A stretch of 64,000 bases of DNA, from contig CAUJNA010000181.1 of NCBI GenBank assembly GCA_963377175.1, positions 224,001 to 288,000 of the forward strand, written 5' to 3'. This document shows positions 17,396-26,015 of this stretch, one piece after another (the first letter of the stretch is position 1; the number at the start of each line of letters is the position of its first letter). This DNA is from Effrenium voratum. Its lineage: Eukaryota; Sar; Dinophyceae; Suessiales; Symbiodiniaceae. The notes beneath the pieces are model-generated. The model ran no database searches. It was not told where the DNA came from and worked only from the letters and a program-made list of their open reading frames with translations. A program made the position numbers and the translations under genes.

Positions 17396-19695
17396 GCTAT
17401 CAATCTGTCAAGCAATTTACTTGGTTTCCTGTTGGCTTTCCTTTTAAAAACCAACCACAAAGGCTCAGCTCCAAAAAAGCTGCCTGCTAGGCGATCTGTT
17501 TATCTTGCCTGTTTGTGCATGCTGACTGTCGCGCTTCTGACGAGCTATCTATTTGTCGAGCAATTTACTTGGTTTCCTGTCGGCTTTCCTTTATAAAAAC
17601 CAACCACAAAGGCTCAGCTCCAAAAAAGCTGCCTGCTAGGCGATCTGTTTATCTCGCCTGTTTGTGCATGCTGGCTGTCGCGCTTCTGACGAGCTATCTA
17701 TTTGTCGAGCAGTTTACTTGGTTTCCTGTTGGTTTTCCAATGAAAACCAACCACAAAGGCTCAGCTCCAAAAAAGCTGCCTGCTAGGCGATCTGTTTATC
17801 TCGCCTGTTTGTGCATGCTGGCTGTCGCGCTTCTGACGAGCTATCAATCTGTCAAGCAATCTACTTGGTTCTCTGTTGGCTTTCCTTTATAAAAACCAAC
17901 CACAAAGGCTCAGCTCCAAAAAAGCTGCCTGCTAGGCGATCTGTTTGTCTCGCCTGTTTGTGCACGCTGGCTGTCGCGCTTTATTTGTCAAGCAATTTAC
18001 TTGGTTTCCTGTTGGCTTTCCTTTTAAAAACCAACCACAAAGGCTCAGCTCCAAAAAAGCTGCCTGCTAGGCGATCTGTTTATCTTGCCTGTTTGTGCAT
18101 GCTGGCTGTCGCGCTTCTGACAAGCTATGTATTTGTCGAGCAATTTACTTGGTTTCCTGTCGGCTTTCCTTTATAAAAACCAACCACAAAGGCTCAGTTC
18201 AAAAAAGCTGCCTGCTAGGCGATCTGTTTATCTCGCCTGTTTGTGCATGCTGGCGGTCGCGCTTCTGACGAGCTATCAATCTGTCAAGCAATGTACTTGG
18301 TTTCCTGTTGGCTTTCCTTCATAAGAACCAACCACAAAGGCTCAGCTTCAAAAAGCTGCCTGCTAGGCGATCTGTTTATCTCGCCTGTTTGTTCATGCTG
18401 GCTGTCGCGCTTCTGACAAGCTATCTATTTGTCGAGCAATGTACTTGGTTTCCTGTTGGCTTTCCTCTATAAACACCAACCACAAAGGCTCAGCTCCAAA
18501 AAAGCTGCCTGCTAGGCGATCTGTTTATCTTCGCCTGTTTGCGCATGCTGGCTGTCGCGCTTCTGACGAGCTTTATTTGTCAAGCAATTTACTTGGTTTC
18601 CTGTTGGCTTTCCCTTACAACACCAACCACAAAGGCTCAGCTCCAAAAAAGCTGCCTGCTAGGCGATCTGTTTATCTTGCCTGTTTGTGCATGCTGACTG
18701 TCGCGCTTCTGACGAGCTATCTATTTGTCGAGCAATGTACTTGGTTTCCTGTTGGCTTTCCTCTATAAAAACCAACCACAAAGGCTCAGCTCCAAAAAAG
18801 CTGCCTGCTAGGCGATCTGTTTATCTTGCCTGTTTGTGCATGCTGACTGTCGCGCTTCTGACGAGCTATCTATTTGTCGAGCAATTTACTTGGTTTCCTG
18901 TTGGCTTTCCTTTTAAAAACCAACCACAAAGGCTCAGCTCCAAAAAAGCTGCCTGCTAGGCGATCTGTTTATCTCGCCTGTTTGCGCATGCTGGCTGTCG
19001 CGCTTCTGACAAGCTATGTATTTGTCGAGCAATTTACTTGGTTTCCTGTCGGCTTTCCTTTATAAAATCCAACCACAAAGGCTCAGTTCAAAAAAGCTGC
19101 CTGCTAGGCGATCTGTTTATCTCGCCTGTTTGTGCATGCTGGCAGTCGCGCTTCTGACGAGCTATCAATCAGTCAAGCAATGTACTTGGTTTGCTGTTGG
19201 CTTTCCTTCATAAGAACCAACCACAAAGGCTCAGCTTCAAAAACCTGCCTGCTAGGCGATCTGTTTATCTCGCCTGTTTGTTCATGCTGGCTGTCGCGCT
19301 TCTGACAAGCTATCTATTTGTCGAGCAATGTACTTGGTTTCCTGTTGGCTTTCCTCTATAAAAACCAACCACAAAGGCTCAGCTCCAAAAAAGCTGCCTG
19401 CTAGGCGATCTGTTTATCTTGCCTGTTTGTGCATGCTGACTGTCGCGCTTCTGACGAGCTATCTATTTGTCGAGCAATTTACTTGGTTTCCTGTCGGCTT
19501 TCCTTTATAAAAGCCAACCACAAAGGCTCAGCTCCAAAAAAGCTGCCTGCTAGGCGATCTGTTTATCTCGCCTGTTGTGCATGCTGGCGGTCGCGCTTCT
19601 GACGAGCTATCAATCTGTCAAGCAATCTACTTGGTTTCCTGTTGGCTTTCCTTTATACAAGCCAACCACAAAGGCTCAGCTCCAAAAAAGCGCCA
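17394..19695 (+). repeat. 148-bp satellite array, about 15.5 units, with 889-bp higher-order repeat
   Basis: Each unit contains TTACTTGGTTTCCTGTTGGC, CCAACCACAAAGGCTCAG, AAAGCTGCCTGCTAGGCGAT and CTGACGAGCTAT. Starts of GAGCTAT at 17394, 17543, 17691 and 17838 give a period of 147-149 bases. Variant markers recur 889 bases (six units) apart: GCTCAGTTC at 18192 and 19081, CTTTCCTTCATAAG at 18312 and 19201, GTTCATGCTGG at 18391 and 19280. Two units lack about 10 bases around CTGACGAGCTAT. Open frames across the array repeat HKGSAPKKLPARRSVY-type peptides. Because 148 is not a multiple of three they shift frame, so they are treated as by-products. Confidence 0.93.
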
Positions 19696-19850
19696 AAAAG
19701 GGTTGTCTTCGAGGTTGGAACACTCGGTTTCCTCTTGTCCCTTGAAACACTACGCAACCAAGCAGGCTGTAGCCCCATATTGCCCGGTGCCGCGAGAATT
19801 TCCGCCGGGTTTTTTAGTCCTAGATTCCTGAACGATGGCGGGGGGGAGGG

Positions 19851-20122
19851 TGAGGCCCACTGCCCCAGGTGCCTATCCCAGAAGGGAACTGGTACCCTGT
19901 GGTAGTAGAGGTCTATTGTTGTTGGTCCCTGGATCTATTCCGGAGAGAGTCCAATATGCCAGTAATGGATGATTGGAGGTCCCTGGTGGATTGTTCTGTG
20001 AATAATCCTGTAAGCGGCCTGCAATGGCTCTTTTGTCTACACGCTCGGATGATCGTGATTCTGCAAAAGGGGCCTTGAGCCAAATGGCTGCAGGAGATCA
20101 ATGCTCTGGAATACAGAACACA
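19851..20122 (-). repeat. 3' LTR of copia copy 1
   Basis: 272 bp; in element orientation it starts TGTGTTCTGTATTCCAG and ends GTGGGCCTCA. It matches the 5' LTR along its length except for small indels near GGTCCCTGGTGGATTG. Its outer bases are TG...CA as usual for LTRs. Confidence 0.88.
20074..20094 (-). other. Spliced-leader-like sequence inside the 3' LTR
   Basis: In element orientation the bases read CTGCAGCCATTTGGCTCAAG. Against the 21-nt core of the dinoflagellate spliced leader (CCGTAGCCAT, then TTTGGCTCAAG) this is 18 matches with two substitutions and one missing T. The same spot in the 5' LTR (32431-32450) also matches 18 of 21. Confidence 0.5.
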
Positions 20123-20188
20123 AAACAGACACAAATTTCTTTTGATCTCCAGCACAAAGTATGAAATACTATTGGCTTCTTGGCCTTT

Positions 20189-20261
20189 GGCCGTAGCCTA
20201 GATGCATGCCGTAGCCTAGATGTATGCCGTAGCCATGCTATGTGCCGTAGCCATGTATGTT
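20189..20261 (+). repeat. Four tandem 18-19-bp units beginning GCCGTAGCC
   Basis: Units start GCCGTAGCCTAGATGC, GCCGTAGCCTAGATTG, GCCGTAGCCATGCTAT and GCCGTAGCCATGTATG. Each begins with the first 8-10 bases of the dinoflagellate spliced leader on the plus strand, antisense to the retrotransposon. It lies between the EEP stop and the 3' LTR. Confidence 0.7.
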
Positions 20262-20475
20262 AAAATTGCCGGATTCATCCTCTTTTCTGCTCGGATGAAA
20301 TGTCGTGGCTTTCGAAATGGAAAACACTATGTACGCTTCTTTTGGGACACCTAGTCGTATCAAAAGGTTGATGTACAACGCTATGTACACGCGGGACGAT
20401 TGTGAAACTATTGATTCCTCACTCATGGTATAGTCTTGTAGACGGCGAGGGTGTGAATCTCCATGGTCAGTCGGA

Positions 20476-22008
20476 TCAGCGATACCATCGGCGACTGCTG
20501 TCGGATTGACTGCCATAGTCTCCAAAATCATTCCAGGTCGAGGCGCTGTAGTCCTTCCACTGCTTCTGTCCCCACTGGTTGTTGTAATCCTTGTACTCCT
20601 GCTTGGTCCAGGCTTGTTTCTTCCTGAGATACTCCTGGGATGTCTCAAAGTTGCGTTGTCTGGTTGCAGATTTGCTGCGGATGTAAACCATGAGGGGACT
20701 GTGCAAGTCGGAGTCCTGTGAGCCGTTCATGAACATGTCATTGTTCATGTGCTTGTAGCGCTCTGCGGATGAGACCTGATAATCGAAGATGGCCTTAGTG
20801 GGATCGTTCCGCATGAGTTCCAGTTGTTCATCGTCAATGCCGTTCATCTCTTCCTGCCGGAATGCCTGTTGGATGTTCGTCTTGCCCCATCCAAATACGA
20901 ACGTCATCATCACATCTGGGAAAGTTCGATCATATCCTGATCCACACTTCATGTACAGGTGATGACGGATAATGGATTTCAAGGTGCACGAAGTCTCCAT
21001 TGCATACTCCATTCTGTCCACGAGTGGCAAATTCTTCGTTCCATTCCACAGTCTCTGATATTTCCTCATGAGGATGTTCACGAGACCGTTGTCCGGATTA
21101 TAGACGTGCTGGAGTTTGCTGTAGGTGTTTGCCGCCTTGTTGGCGTCTCCGGTGATTGCATCGCATTGGTACAAGGTCACGAGCGGCATGATTTCATTCT
21201 GAAGATCTTCCCGTGCTGCTCCATGGCTGATGGAGGGATGAATGTGGAAAACTCCTATTGTTGCAAAAGGGAGATCTGCCCTCGTGATGCGGCGGTCGTC
21301 AAACTCAGGATGTGACCTGTCGGATGACTTCGGGATCATGCCACGAAATTCCTCACTCTGCTCGATGTGGAGAACGACGATCTCCTTGTTTCGACCATAT
21401 CCTTGAACACTGGTTCTTGCTGGCAATCTCGGTCCGATATACTTCTTGGACTCTTCGAACATGGATGTTCCCGTAGTTGCCAAACAATCGGAGGTCGGTG
21501 TGTCATATTCAGGATCAGTGCAGTTTCCTTCGATTCCGAAAAAGCATCTGAACATTCCGAATGTAGTTCCCCAATTCTGACTCTTGGTGGAGATGTATCT
21601 TGCCAAAAGTTCCACTCTTGCAGAGGGTCCGCCACGGACAAAGCATGCGATCGGTCTGGATGACCATTGCTTGATCACGATGCCCTTGTAACCATATCGG
21701 ATGAACGTCTTGATGAGCTCCCTGGATTTCTCATCATTAGGACTGAAGAATGCGTCTGCCTCATTCAAACATAGGGTGTGTGCGCTGCTCTGCATCATCA
21801 TCTTCACAATCGGTCGATCCTTCATCGGCATGTTGTACACCTCCCTGCCATCCAGCTTTGGATTCCTTGTGAGGTTTCCATGGTTCAATGTAAGCATGTT
21901 GATCGCTAGGGATGAGGTGAACTCATGCATCTTGAGATAGTCCACAGGAGGACGGTCGGTCGGCTGCATCAGCGATCGCATAAGCTCGGATGAGTTCCAG
22001 GTCATCAT
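20476..22008 (-). CDS. EEP-type nuclease/phosphatase domain of copia region 3 (copy 1)
   Basis: A 510-residue open frame. The motifs follow the endonuclease/exonuclease/phosphatase order: Asn strand INMLTLNHGNL (about residues 36-46), catalytic Glu in LCLNEADAF (about 79-87), strand RPIACFVRGGPSARVELL, His in IGVFHIHPSI (about 250), Asp/Asn in ITGDANKAANTY (about 285) and a C-terminal DSDLHSPLMVYI (about 435) resembling the SDH signature. Members of this family cut nucleic-acid phosphodiesters (AP endonucleases, TDP2, CCR4, PDE12); which substrate applies cannot be told. The C-terminus is Gln/Lys/Trp/Ser-rich. The N-terminal Met may not be the real start, since the coding region continues upstream in other frames at 21923-22288. 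Copy 2 holds the same domain but ends after KYIGPRLP-PRTTVQG. Confidence 0.62.
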   Translation of the reverse strand: MMTWNSSELMRSLMQPTDRPPVDYLKMHEFTSSLAINMLTLNHGNLTRNPKLDGREVYNMPMKDRPIVKMMMQSSAHTLCLNEADAFFSPNDEKSRELIKTFIRYGYKGIVIKQWSSRPIACFVRGGPSARVELLARYISTKSQNWGTTFGMFRCFFGIEGNCTDPEYDTPTSDCLATTGTSMFEESKKYIGPRLPARTSVQGYGRNKEIVVLHIEQSEEFRGMIPKSSDRSHPEFDDRRITRADLPFATIGVFHIHPSISHGAAREDLQNEIMPLVTLYQCDAITGDANKAANTYSKLQHVYNPDNGLVNILMRKYQRLWNGTKNLPLVDRMEYAMETSCTLKSIIRHHLYMKCGSGYDRTFPDVMMTFVFGWGKTNIQQAFRQEEMNGIDDEQLELMRNDPTKAIFDYQVSSAERYKHMNNDMFMNGSQDSDLHSPLMVYIRSKSATRQRNFETSQEYLRKKQAWTKQEYKDYNNQWGQKQWKDYSASTWNDFGDYGSQSDSSRRWYR

Positions 22009-22288
22009 GTGATCTGAGCTTCTTCAATCCAAGCGGAAGCTTGATCGGATATCCGGATTCTGGCTGAGCTCGCTCGTACTCCTCAATGGTGGGACATTCT
22101 CCTTGATGAGAGAAGTAGAATTCTTCTTCTCCAAGATTGACGTCGGGATCGACATGTGCCAATGAGGCTCTCTCGCACTCTGTCAAGTTGGGATGAGCTT
22201 TTCTTGGATTCTTGTTGAACTTGGTCATGAATCGGGAGAGGGTTGCCTTGGTCTCCTCGAGCTCTTCCTCTGCGTCCTTCTTGTTCAT
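21923..22288 (-). CDS. Copia region 3 linker between KptA-like and EEP domains (copy 1)
   Basis: A 121-residue frame with a charged N-terminal helix (KKDAEEELEETKATLSRF) and a patch conserved with copy 2 (AHPNLTECERASLAHVDPDV, then GYPIKLPLGLKKL). In copy 2 (59929-60717) the equivalent sequence runs directly into the EEP start. The separation here reflects a frameshift near 21960. No known family. Confidence 0.5.
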   Translation of the reverse strand: MNKKDAEEELEETKATLSRFMTKFNKNPRKAHPNLTECERASLAHVDPDVNLGEEEFYFSHQGECPTIEEYERAQPESGYPIKLPLGLKKLRSHDDLELIRAYAIADAADRPSSCGLSQDA

Positions 22289-22332
22289 ATCTGTGTCGAG
22301 ATAGGTTCCTTTGAGTTCTTGAATGAACTCAT

Positions 22333-23124
22333 CTAGGTTCTCTGGATGGTGATATTTTTTGGCCTGACGGATCTCTCCCCGGAGGGTTCCATCGTCTCTT
22401 CTTCAACTTCGTCCTGATCGGTGGAATGCCGTCTCTTCTTGGTCTCTGATGATGTATCTTTCTCCTTGGTGGAATTCACATGCTTGAAGAAGGCATCGGC
22501 GAATTCGCGGGTCTTGGTGTCGTACATCTCGTAATCTTCATGATCGAGGTGCTTCTTCATGATCCACTTGTTGCTCGCCATGAGGGTGCCATCGGGTTCA
22601 AAAGCCGCAACAATGTTCCTTACCTCGATGGACTTGTCTGTCAACGCGGTTCGCTCTTCGGAGAGTCGGATGCCGTATTCGTTGTCCTTTAGAAATTCTA
22701 GGATCAACAGCGCATCTCTTCCTGTTGGCACATGTGTCAATGCTGTTTCTGACTCATCGTCTTCAAGGATGACGTCATCAATGCATGCCATGTGAACGTG
22801 CATTCTCCCCGAAGGGTTTGACTGGGCCTTCCCAGATTTGAGCCCGTGCTCCATGATGTTATAGAGTTGACTTCCATAGGTTGCATGGAACATGAAGGTG
22901 ATGGGCTTCTTCGCGAACGGCTTGATTTTCCTCTCTTCTTCAATGGATGGTGGTGCCGGCCTTCGCATTCTGTGCTTGGGCTGAGCTGTGCCTTCATCTT
23001 CATGAGGTGCCTCGGATCTTGACGGATGCGGACTTGGCGGAATGGAATCCGTTGGTAGATCATAGTCCGGTTCGTCGTATTGAGGCTCTTTCTGCTGCTC
23101 AGAATACAGGGAGGGGTCGTCCAA
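22333..23124 (-). CDS. Tpt1/KptA-like RNA 2'-phosphotransferase, C-terminal lobe (copy 1)
   Basis: A 263-residue frame. After a Pro/Glu-rich insertion it reads FMFHATYGSQLYNIMEHGLK, then GRMHVHMACID and GRDALLILEFLKDNEYGIRL. This matches the Tpt1/KptA C-lobe pattern HGTY...I...GL...RxHVHxA followed by a strand and DGI. The Arg of GRMHVH corresponds to the last Arg of the catalytic Arg-His-Arg-Arg set. Tpt1 uses NAD+ to remove an internal RNA 2'-phosphate. The tail is Lys/Glu-rich (KKRRHSTDQDEVEEE) and could be a nuclear signal. The N-lobe lies in another frame at 23099-24058; a 4-base insertion relative to copy 2 (near 23110) splits them. In copy 2 both lobes share one frame. Confidence 0.75.
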   Translation of the reverse strand: MDDPSLYSEQQKEPQYDEPDYDLPTDSIPPSPHPSRSEAPHEDEGTAQPKHRMRRPAPPSIEEERKIKPFAKKPITFMFHATYGSQLYNIMEHGLKSGKAQSNPSGRMHVHMACIDDVILEDDESETALTHVPTGRDALLILEFLKDNEYGIRLSEERTALTDKSIEVRNIVAAFEPDGTLMASNKWIMKKHLDHEDYEMYDTKTREFADAFFKHVNSTKEKDTSSETKKRRHSTDQDEVEEETMEPSGERSVRPKNITIQRT

Positions 23125-24058
23125 TGGATTGGATCTCGACTTGCCGTGTGTGTCCGCTGTTGCATCTCACATAGAACTCCATCTCTGGATCAATATAGAA
23201 GTCCTTGCCATCTGGCCTGAGTGCATCTTGTGCGGATCTTGTGTTGAGCTTGTCGATCCATCGGTTCCTTGGAACAATTTCTCCCCGTGCCTTGCTCTCG
23301 TTGTATGTCCCGTCCACGGATGGAAACACGAATGCAATTTCGAATCGTGATTTTCCATAACTCGGGAACATAGCCATCAAGAGAAGTCCTGGCTTGTTTC
23401 CAATGAAGTTCCTGGCATGTGTGATACAGGTCAGTGCGTCATAGAGCTCGACGGATCCATCAGGACCCATGTCCACGTGTCGTTTGCATTCCTTATGAAC
23501 TCCATGCCTTGGATCATGTCGAAGACATCCGGAAAACGATCTGCTCATTCTCTCAATTCGCCAGAGGATGAGATCTGTGATCTGTTTCGCCTTGGAGGGA
23601 TCAATGCGGAAGTATTTGCAAACCTGCTCGACATTCTGGACTGTCTTCTCGAGATCAATGTTGCCGTTGTGGCATACCATCGGGATGATGTCGGTTCCAT
23701 AAACTTCGGATTGAGCATTGGCATAGCTGCAGATGCTGTAGACCTTCTTGATGAAGTCCATGTATTGCTTCTGCGCATAAGGTCCTTCACCTTGGAGTGT
23801 TGGCTGCCAGTAATCGTTGAATCTGGCCTTAAGCCAGAATACCTTACCTCCATGTGGTCTCTCGTGCTCAGGAACGAAATGGAAATCCGGATTGACATCG
23901 AGGATGGTTGAGCATTCCCTGTAGTACTCGTGCACAAAGGTCAGGAATTTTGAGTTTCCGAAAGGTCCTGGGTGGACGGATTCCTTCTGGAGGCTGATGT
24001 CTGTATCCGTTCCATCTGTCACAAACCACCGATCATTGGATGTGAGAACAGGCCGCAT
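23099..24058 (-). CDS. Copia region 3: unknown domain plus Tpt1/KptA-like N-terminal lobe (copy 1)
   Basis: A 319-residue frame. Residues 1 to about 165 form an unrecognised domain (FVPEHERPHGGKVFWLKARF, NDYWQPTLQGEGPYAQKQYM). From about 170 the Tpt1/KptA N-lobe appears: MSRSFSGCLRHDPRHGV carries the Arg-His pair, MGPDGSVELYDAL matches the DGxV step, KSRFEIAFVFP matches the RFE strand, and VRCNSGHTRQV matches RxNxGHS. With the C-lobe in the next frame, all four Tpt1 catalytic positions (Arg-His, Arg, Arg) are present. A substrate role in tRNA, element RNA or 5'-phosphate ADP-ribosylation is unknown. The frame ends SIGRPLPVF at the 4-base insertion. Confidence 0.75.
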   Translation of the reverse strand: MRPVLTSNDRWFVTDGTDTDISLQKESVHPGPFGNSKFLTFVHEYYRECSTILDVNPDFHFVPEHERPHGGKVFWLKARFNDYWQPTLQGEGPYAQKQYMDFIKKVYSICSYANAQSEVYGTDIIPMVCHNGNIDLEKTVQNVEQVCKYFRIDPSKAKQITDLILWRIERMSRSFSGCLRHDPRHGVHKECKRHVDMGPDGSVELYDALTCITHARNFIGNKPGLLLMAMFPSYGKSRFEIAFVFPSVDGTYNESKARGEIVPRNRWIDKLNTRSAQDALRPDGKDFYIDPEMEFYVRCNSGHTRQVEIQSIGRPLPVF

Positions 24059-24082
24059 CGCTGGTCGCCTTGGAAGTGCAGG

Positions 24083-24586
24083 TCAATCACCAGGATAATT
24101 GTCGGATTCCGTCTCTTCATCCAGGATGTTCTTCGGTGCTGGCTTGACCTTGGAGACAAGCCTCAATGTTGGTGGTGGTGACTTTGGAACGAGTCTCGGA
24201 GGTGGCATCGCCTTTGACATAGGCCTTCCTGCGGGAGGATGCCTTTCTTCATCTGAATCATCGTCGTCGGAATCTCGATCATAATCAACCTGCTCCATGT
24301 TGACATTCTCGGGTTGCTGAGAGGCAGATGGATTCTCATCGGCGACTTGCTCCATGGGGCAGTCGGATGTCTCATCTTCCTCATCACGAGCAGGGGATTC
24401 CTTCAACGGTGATGCCCGTCTCTTGATCATTGGCTTTGGCACAGGTGCCGCAGCGCTGGATCGTCCGAAGATCAGGTTGAGAACGGGCATGTCTTCAAAG
24501 TGATCTAGCATACAAGATTGCAAAGGTCGGATTGGTTGTAAACCGAGAGTGGCTGCGGATGCAGACACATATTTCTTGAGATTCAA
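24083..24586 (-). CDS. Copia region 3, N-terminal low-complexity segment (copy 1)
   Basis: A 167-residue frame beginning NLKKYVSASAATLGLQPI (an ATG is lacking; the first codon is TTG). It is acidic and Pro/Lys-rich (DYDRDSDDDDSDEER, PPPRLVPKSPPPTLRLV). It starts about 95 bases after the RNase H stop, so region 3 is a separate coding unit after pol. It likely joined the 23099-24058 frame before a frameshift near 24070. No enzyme motif. Confidence 0.5.
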   Translation of the reverse strand: MNLKKYVSASAATLGLQPIRPLQSCMLDHFEDMPVLNLIFGRSSAAAPVPKPMIKRRASPLKESPARDEEDETSDCPMEQVADENPSASQQPENVNMEQVDYDRDSDDDDSDEERHPPAGRPMSKAMPPPRLVPKSPPPTLRLVSKVKPAPKNILDEETESDNYPGD

Positions 24587-24680
24587 AATGGGTCAAGTGC
24601 AAACACGCGCATCACGGGATTGAGGAATTGAAAATGTGCAAAACGGAAAACTCATGCATCAGAATTCTTGGACATGCGGA

Positions 24681-25133
24681 TCATGCCCAGGTTCCCCAAT
24701 AAGCAAACATGGATTCTGCGATACCGACTCCTGCAAAGGCAATGATGTCGGGTCCGTGCTTCGTGTTGTGTGCTAGCCACTCAACCAAGAATGCCTTGTT
24801 CTGCAACATAGTACGGAAAGGTGGATGTGCATCTACATTCAAGAGATTGCCGGTGAGGACGGCCTTGATGAGCTCGTCTGCTTTAGCTGAATGCTTGGTC
24901 AGCGAATCTGCCAGACAATCTTCACTCCGTACATGTGCAAGGTCGTGCATCTGTCCGCTGTTGCTTTCCTTTCTCAACATCTGGATCAAATGCACTGTTT
25001 CTTTCTGTTCCGGTTGATGTGTTGTGGATGCTGTGGTGACAAGATTATTCGCATCAGTGCGGAAATGTACATCTGCAATCTCGCCCGTATTCTTGACCAG
25101 AGACCGCGAAGAAATAATGCTGAACCGTAACAA
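24681..25133 (-). CDS. Copia RNase H, C-terminal part (copy 1)
   Basis: A 150-residue frame. It contains DVHFRTDANNLVTTASTT (Asp of the RNase H core), HLIQMLRKESNSGQMHDLAH and VRSEDCLADSLTKHS. These match the end of Ty1/copia RNase H (WCPTxxMxADxLTK type). The frame ends at MFAYWGTWA, the end of pol. It is separated from 25197-26015 by a frameshift relative to copy 2, where 57290-57976 is continuous. Confidence 0.8.
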   Translation of the reverse strand: MLRFSIISSRSLVKNTGEIADVHFRTDANNLVTTASTTHQPEQKETVHLIQMLRKESNSGQMHDLAHVRSEDCLADSLTKHSAKADELIKAVLTGNLLNVDAHPPFRTMLQNKAFLVEWLAHNTKHGPDIIAFAGVGIAESMFAYWGTWA

Positions 25134-25196
25134 CGCATTAGTCCATGCAACTCTGCAACAGTAGTGGACATGGTTGTGGCGGTGATCTTGTGCGTC

Positions 25197-26015
25197 TCAT
25201 AGTCGACCAATGAGCCTCTCGAGTTCGATGAGCCCTGGCGAAGATCTCTTTTCTGCAAGAAAAATAACATGCGCACGTTGGGATGACTTATCCTCGTTGT
25301 TGCGATAGGATGCATCTGGATAGCCAACTATGCGTGTCTTGCCACGAAGGGGCCAGAACCTCATGCTAAGCGGGATGCTTTTGATGGTTCTGACTGTCTT
25401 ATTAATGGCGCGAACGTCCTCAATGGTTGGTGATGATGCCTTGGATGCACACCTGGAGAATTGATAACCAATGTGGAACTGCGTTCGCGACTGTAACCAA
25501 TTGATCTGACCTAGGACACTTCTATATGCAGTATGCATTTGTGGAGTAAGAGGAGTGTCGTCCTTCAGGTGTTTGTCAAAAGTGATCTCCTGCAGTTCGT
25601 CGATGGCAACGTTCTGATGAACATTGATGTACCAACCGTGCTTGTCATCTTGCTTCCATTGGATGCGTTGTCCTACGAAGAGGCAATCATTTTTGTCCTC
25701 GGAACCAACCTGAAAATCTTTCCGAAGTCGTCCCATGATTTCCTTCTCGAACACGTCATCCCCCGTCATAAGAAGATCATCTACATGTAGAGACAGTGCT
25801 CCATGAACGTGTCGATTCTTGGCATTGTTACCTGAAACAGGATCCATTAGATAATCAACTGCTCCTTCGAGATCGAACGTCGTGGATGACTTCTTTTCAC
25901 TCACCAATGCGGGCTTCGGAAGCTGCTTGCCATAGTACACGTATGTACAACGGTCTGCCCGGGTTGGCACTAGTCCGTATGAACGGAGTGCCGAACCATC
26001 TGCGTGGCGCGTCAT
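25197..26015 (-). CDS. Copia RT C-terminal part and RNase H start (copy 1)
   Basis: A 272-residue frame. LHVDDLLMTGDD holds the RT catalytic Asp pair (equivalent to YVDDxL). It continues with EIMGRLRKDFQVGSEDKNDC and AYRSVLGQINWLQSRTQFHI (copia thumb, YRSxxGxLxYL), then RIVGYPDASYRNNEDKSSQR, the first RNase H Asp. The frame start is shifted from the RT N-part at 25897-26574. Confidence 0.85.
   Translation of the reverse strand: MTRHADGSALRSYGLVPTRADRCTYVYYGKQLPKPALVSEKKSSTTFDLEGAVDYLMDPVSGNNAKNRHVHGALSLHVDDLLMTGDDVFEKEIMGRLRKDFQVGSEDKNDCLFVGQRIQWKQDDKHGWYINVHQNVAIDELQEITFDKHLKDDTPLTPQMHTAYRSVLGQINWLQSRTQFHIGYQFSRCASKASSPTIEDVRAINKTVRTIKSIPLSMRFWPLRGKTRIVGYPDASYRNNEDKSSQRAHVIFLAEKRSSPGLIELERLIGRL

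Noticed and set aside
17394..19695. CRISPR array
   Set aside because: The whole 148-bp unit is conserved, with no unique spacers, and the sequence is eukaryotic.
17515..19831. Chain of open frames with repeated HKGSAPKKLPARRSVY peptides as a repeat protein
   Set aside because: The DNA unit is about 148 bp, not a multiple of three. Frames change from unit to unit and no start or end domain exists. They are by-products of the satellite.
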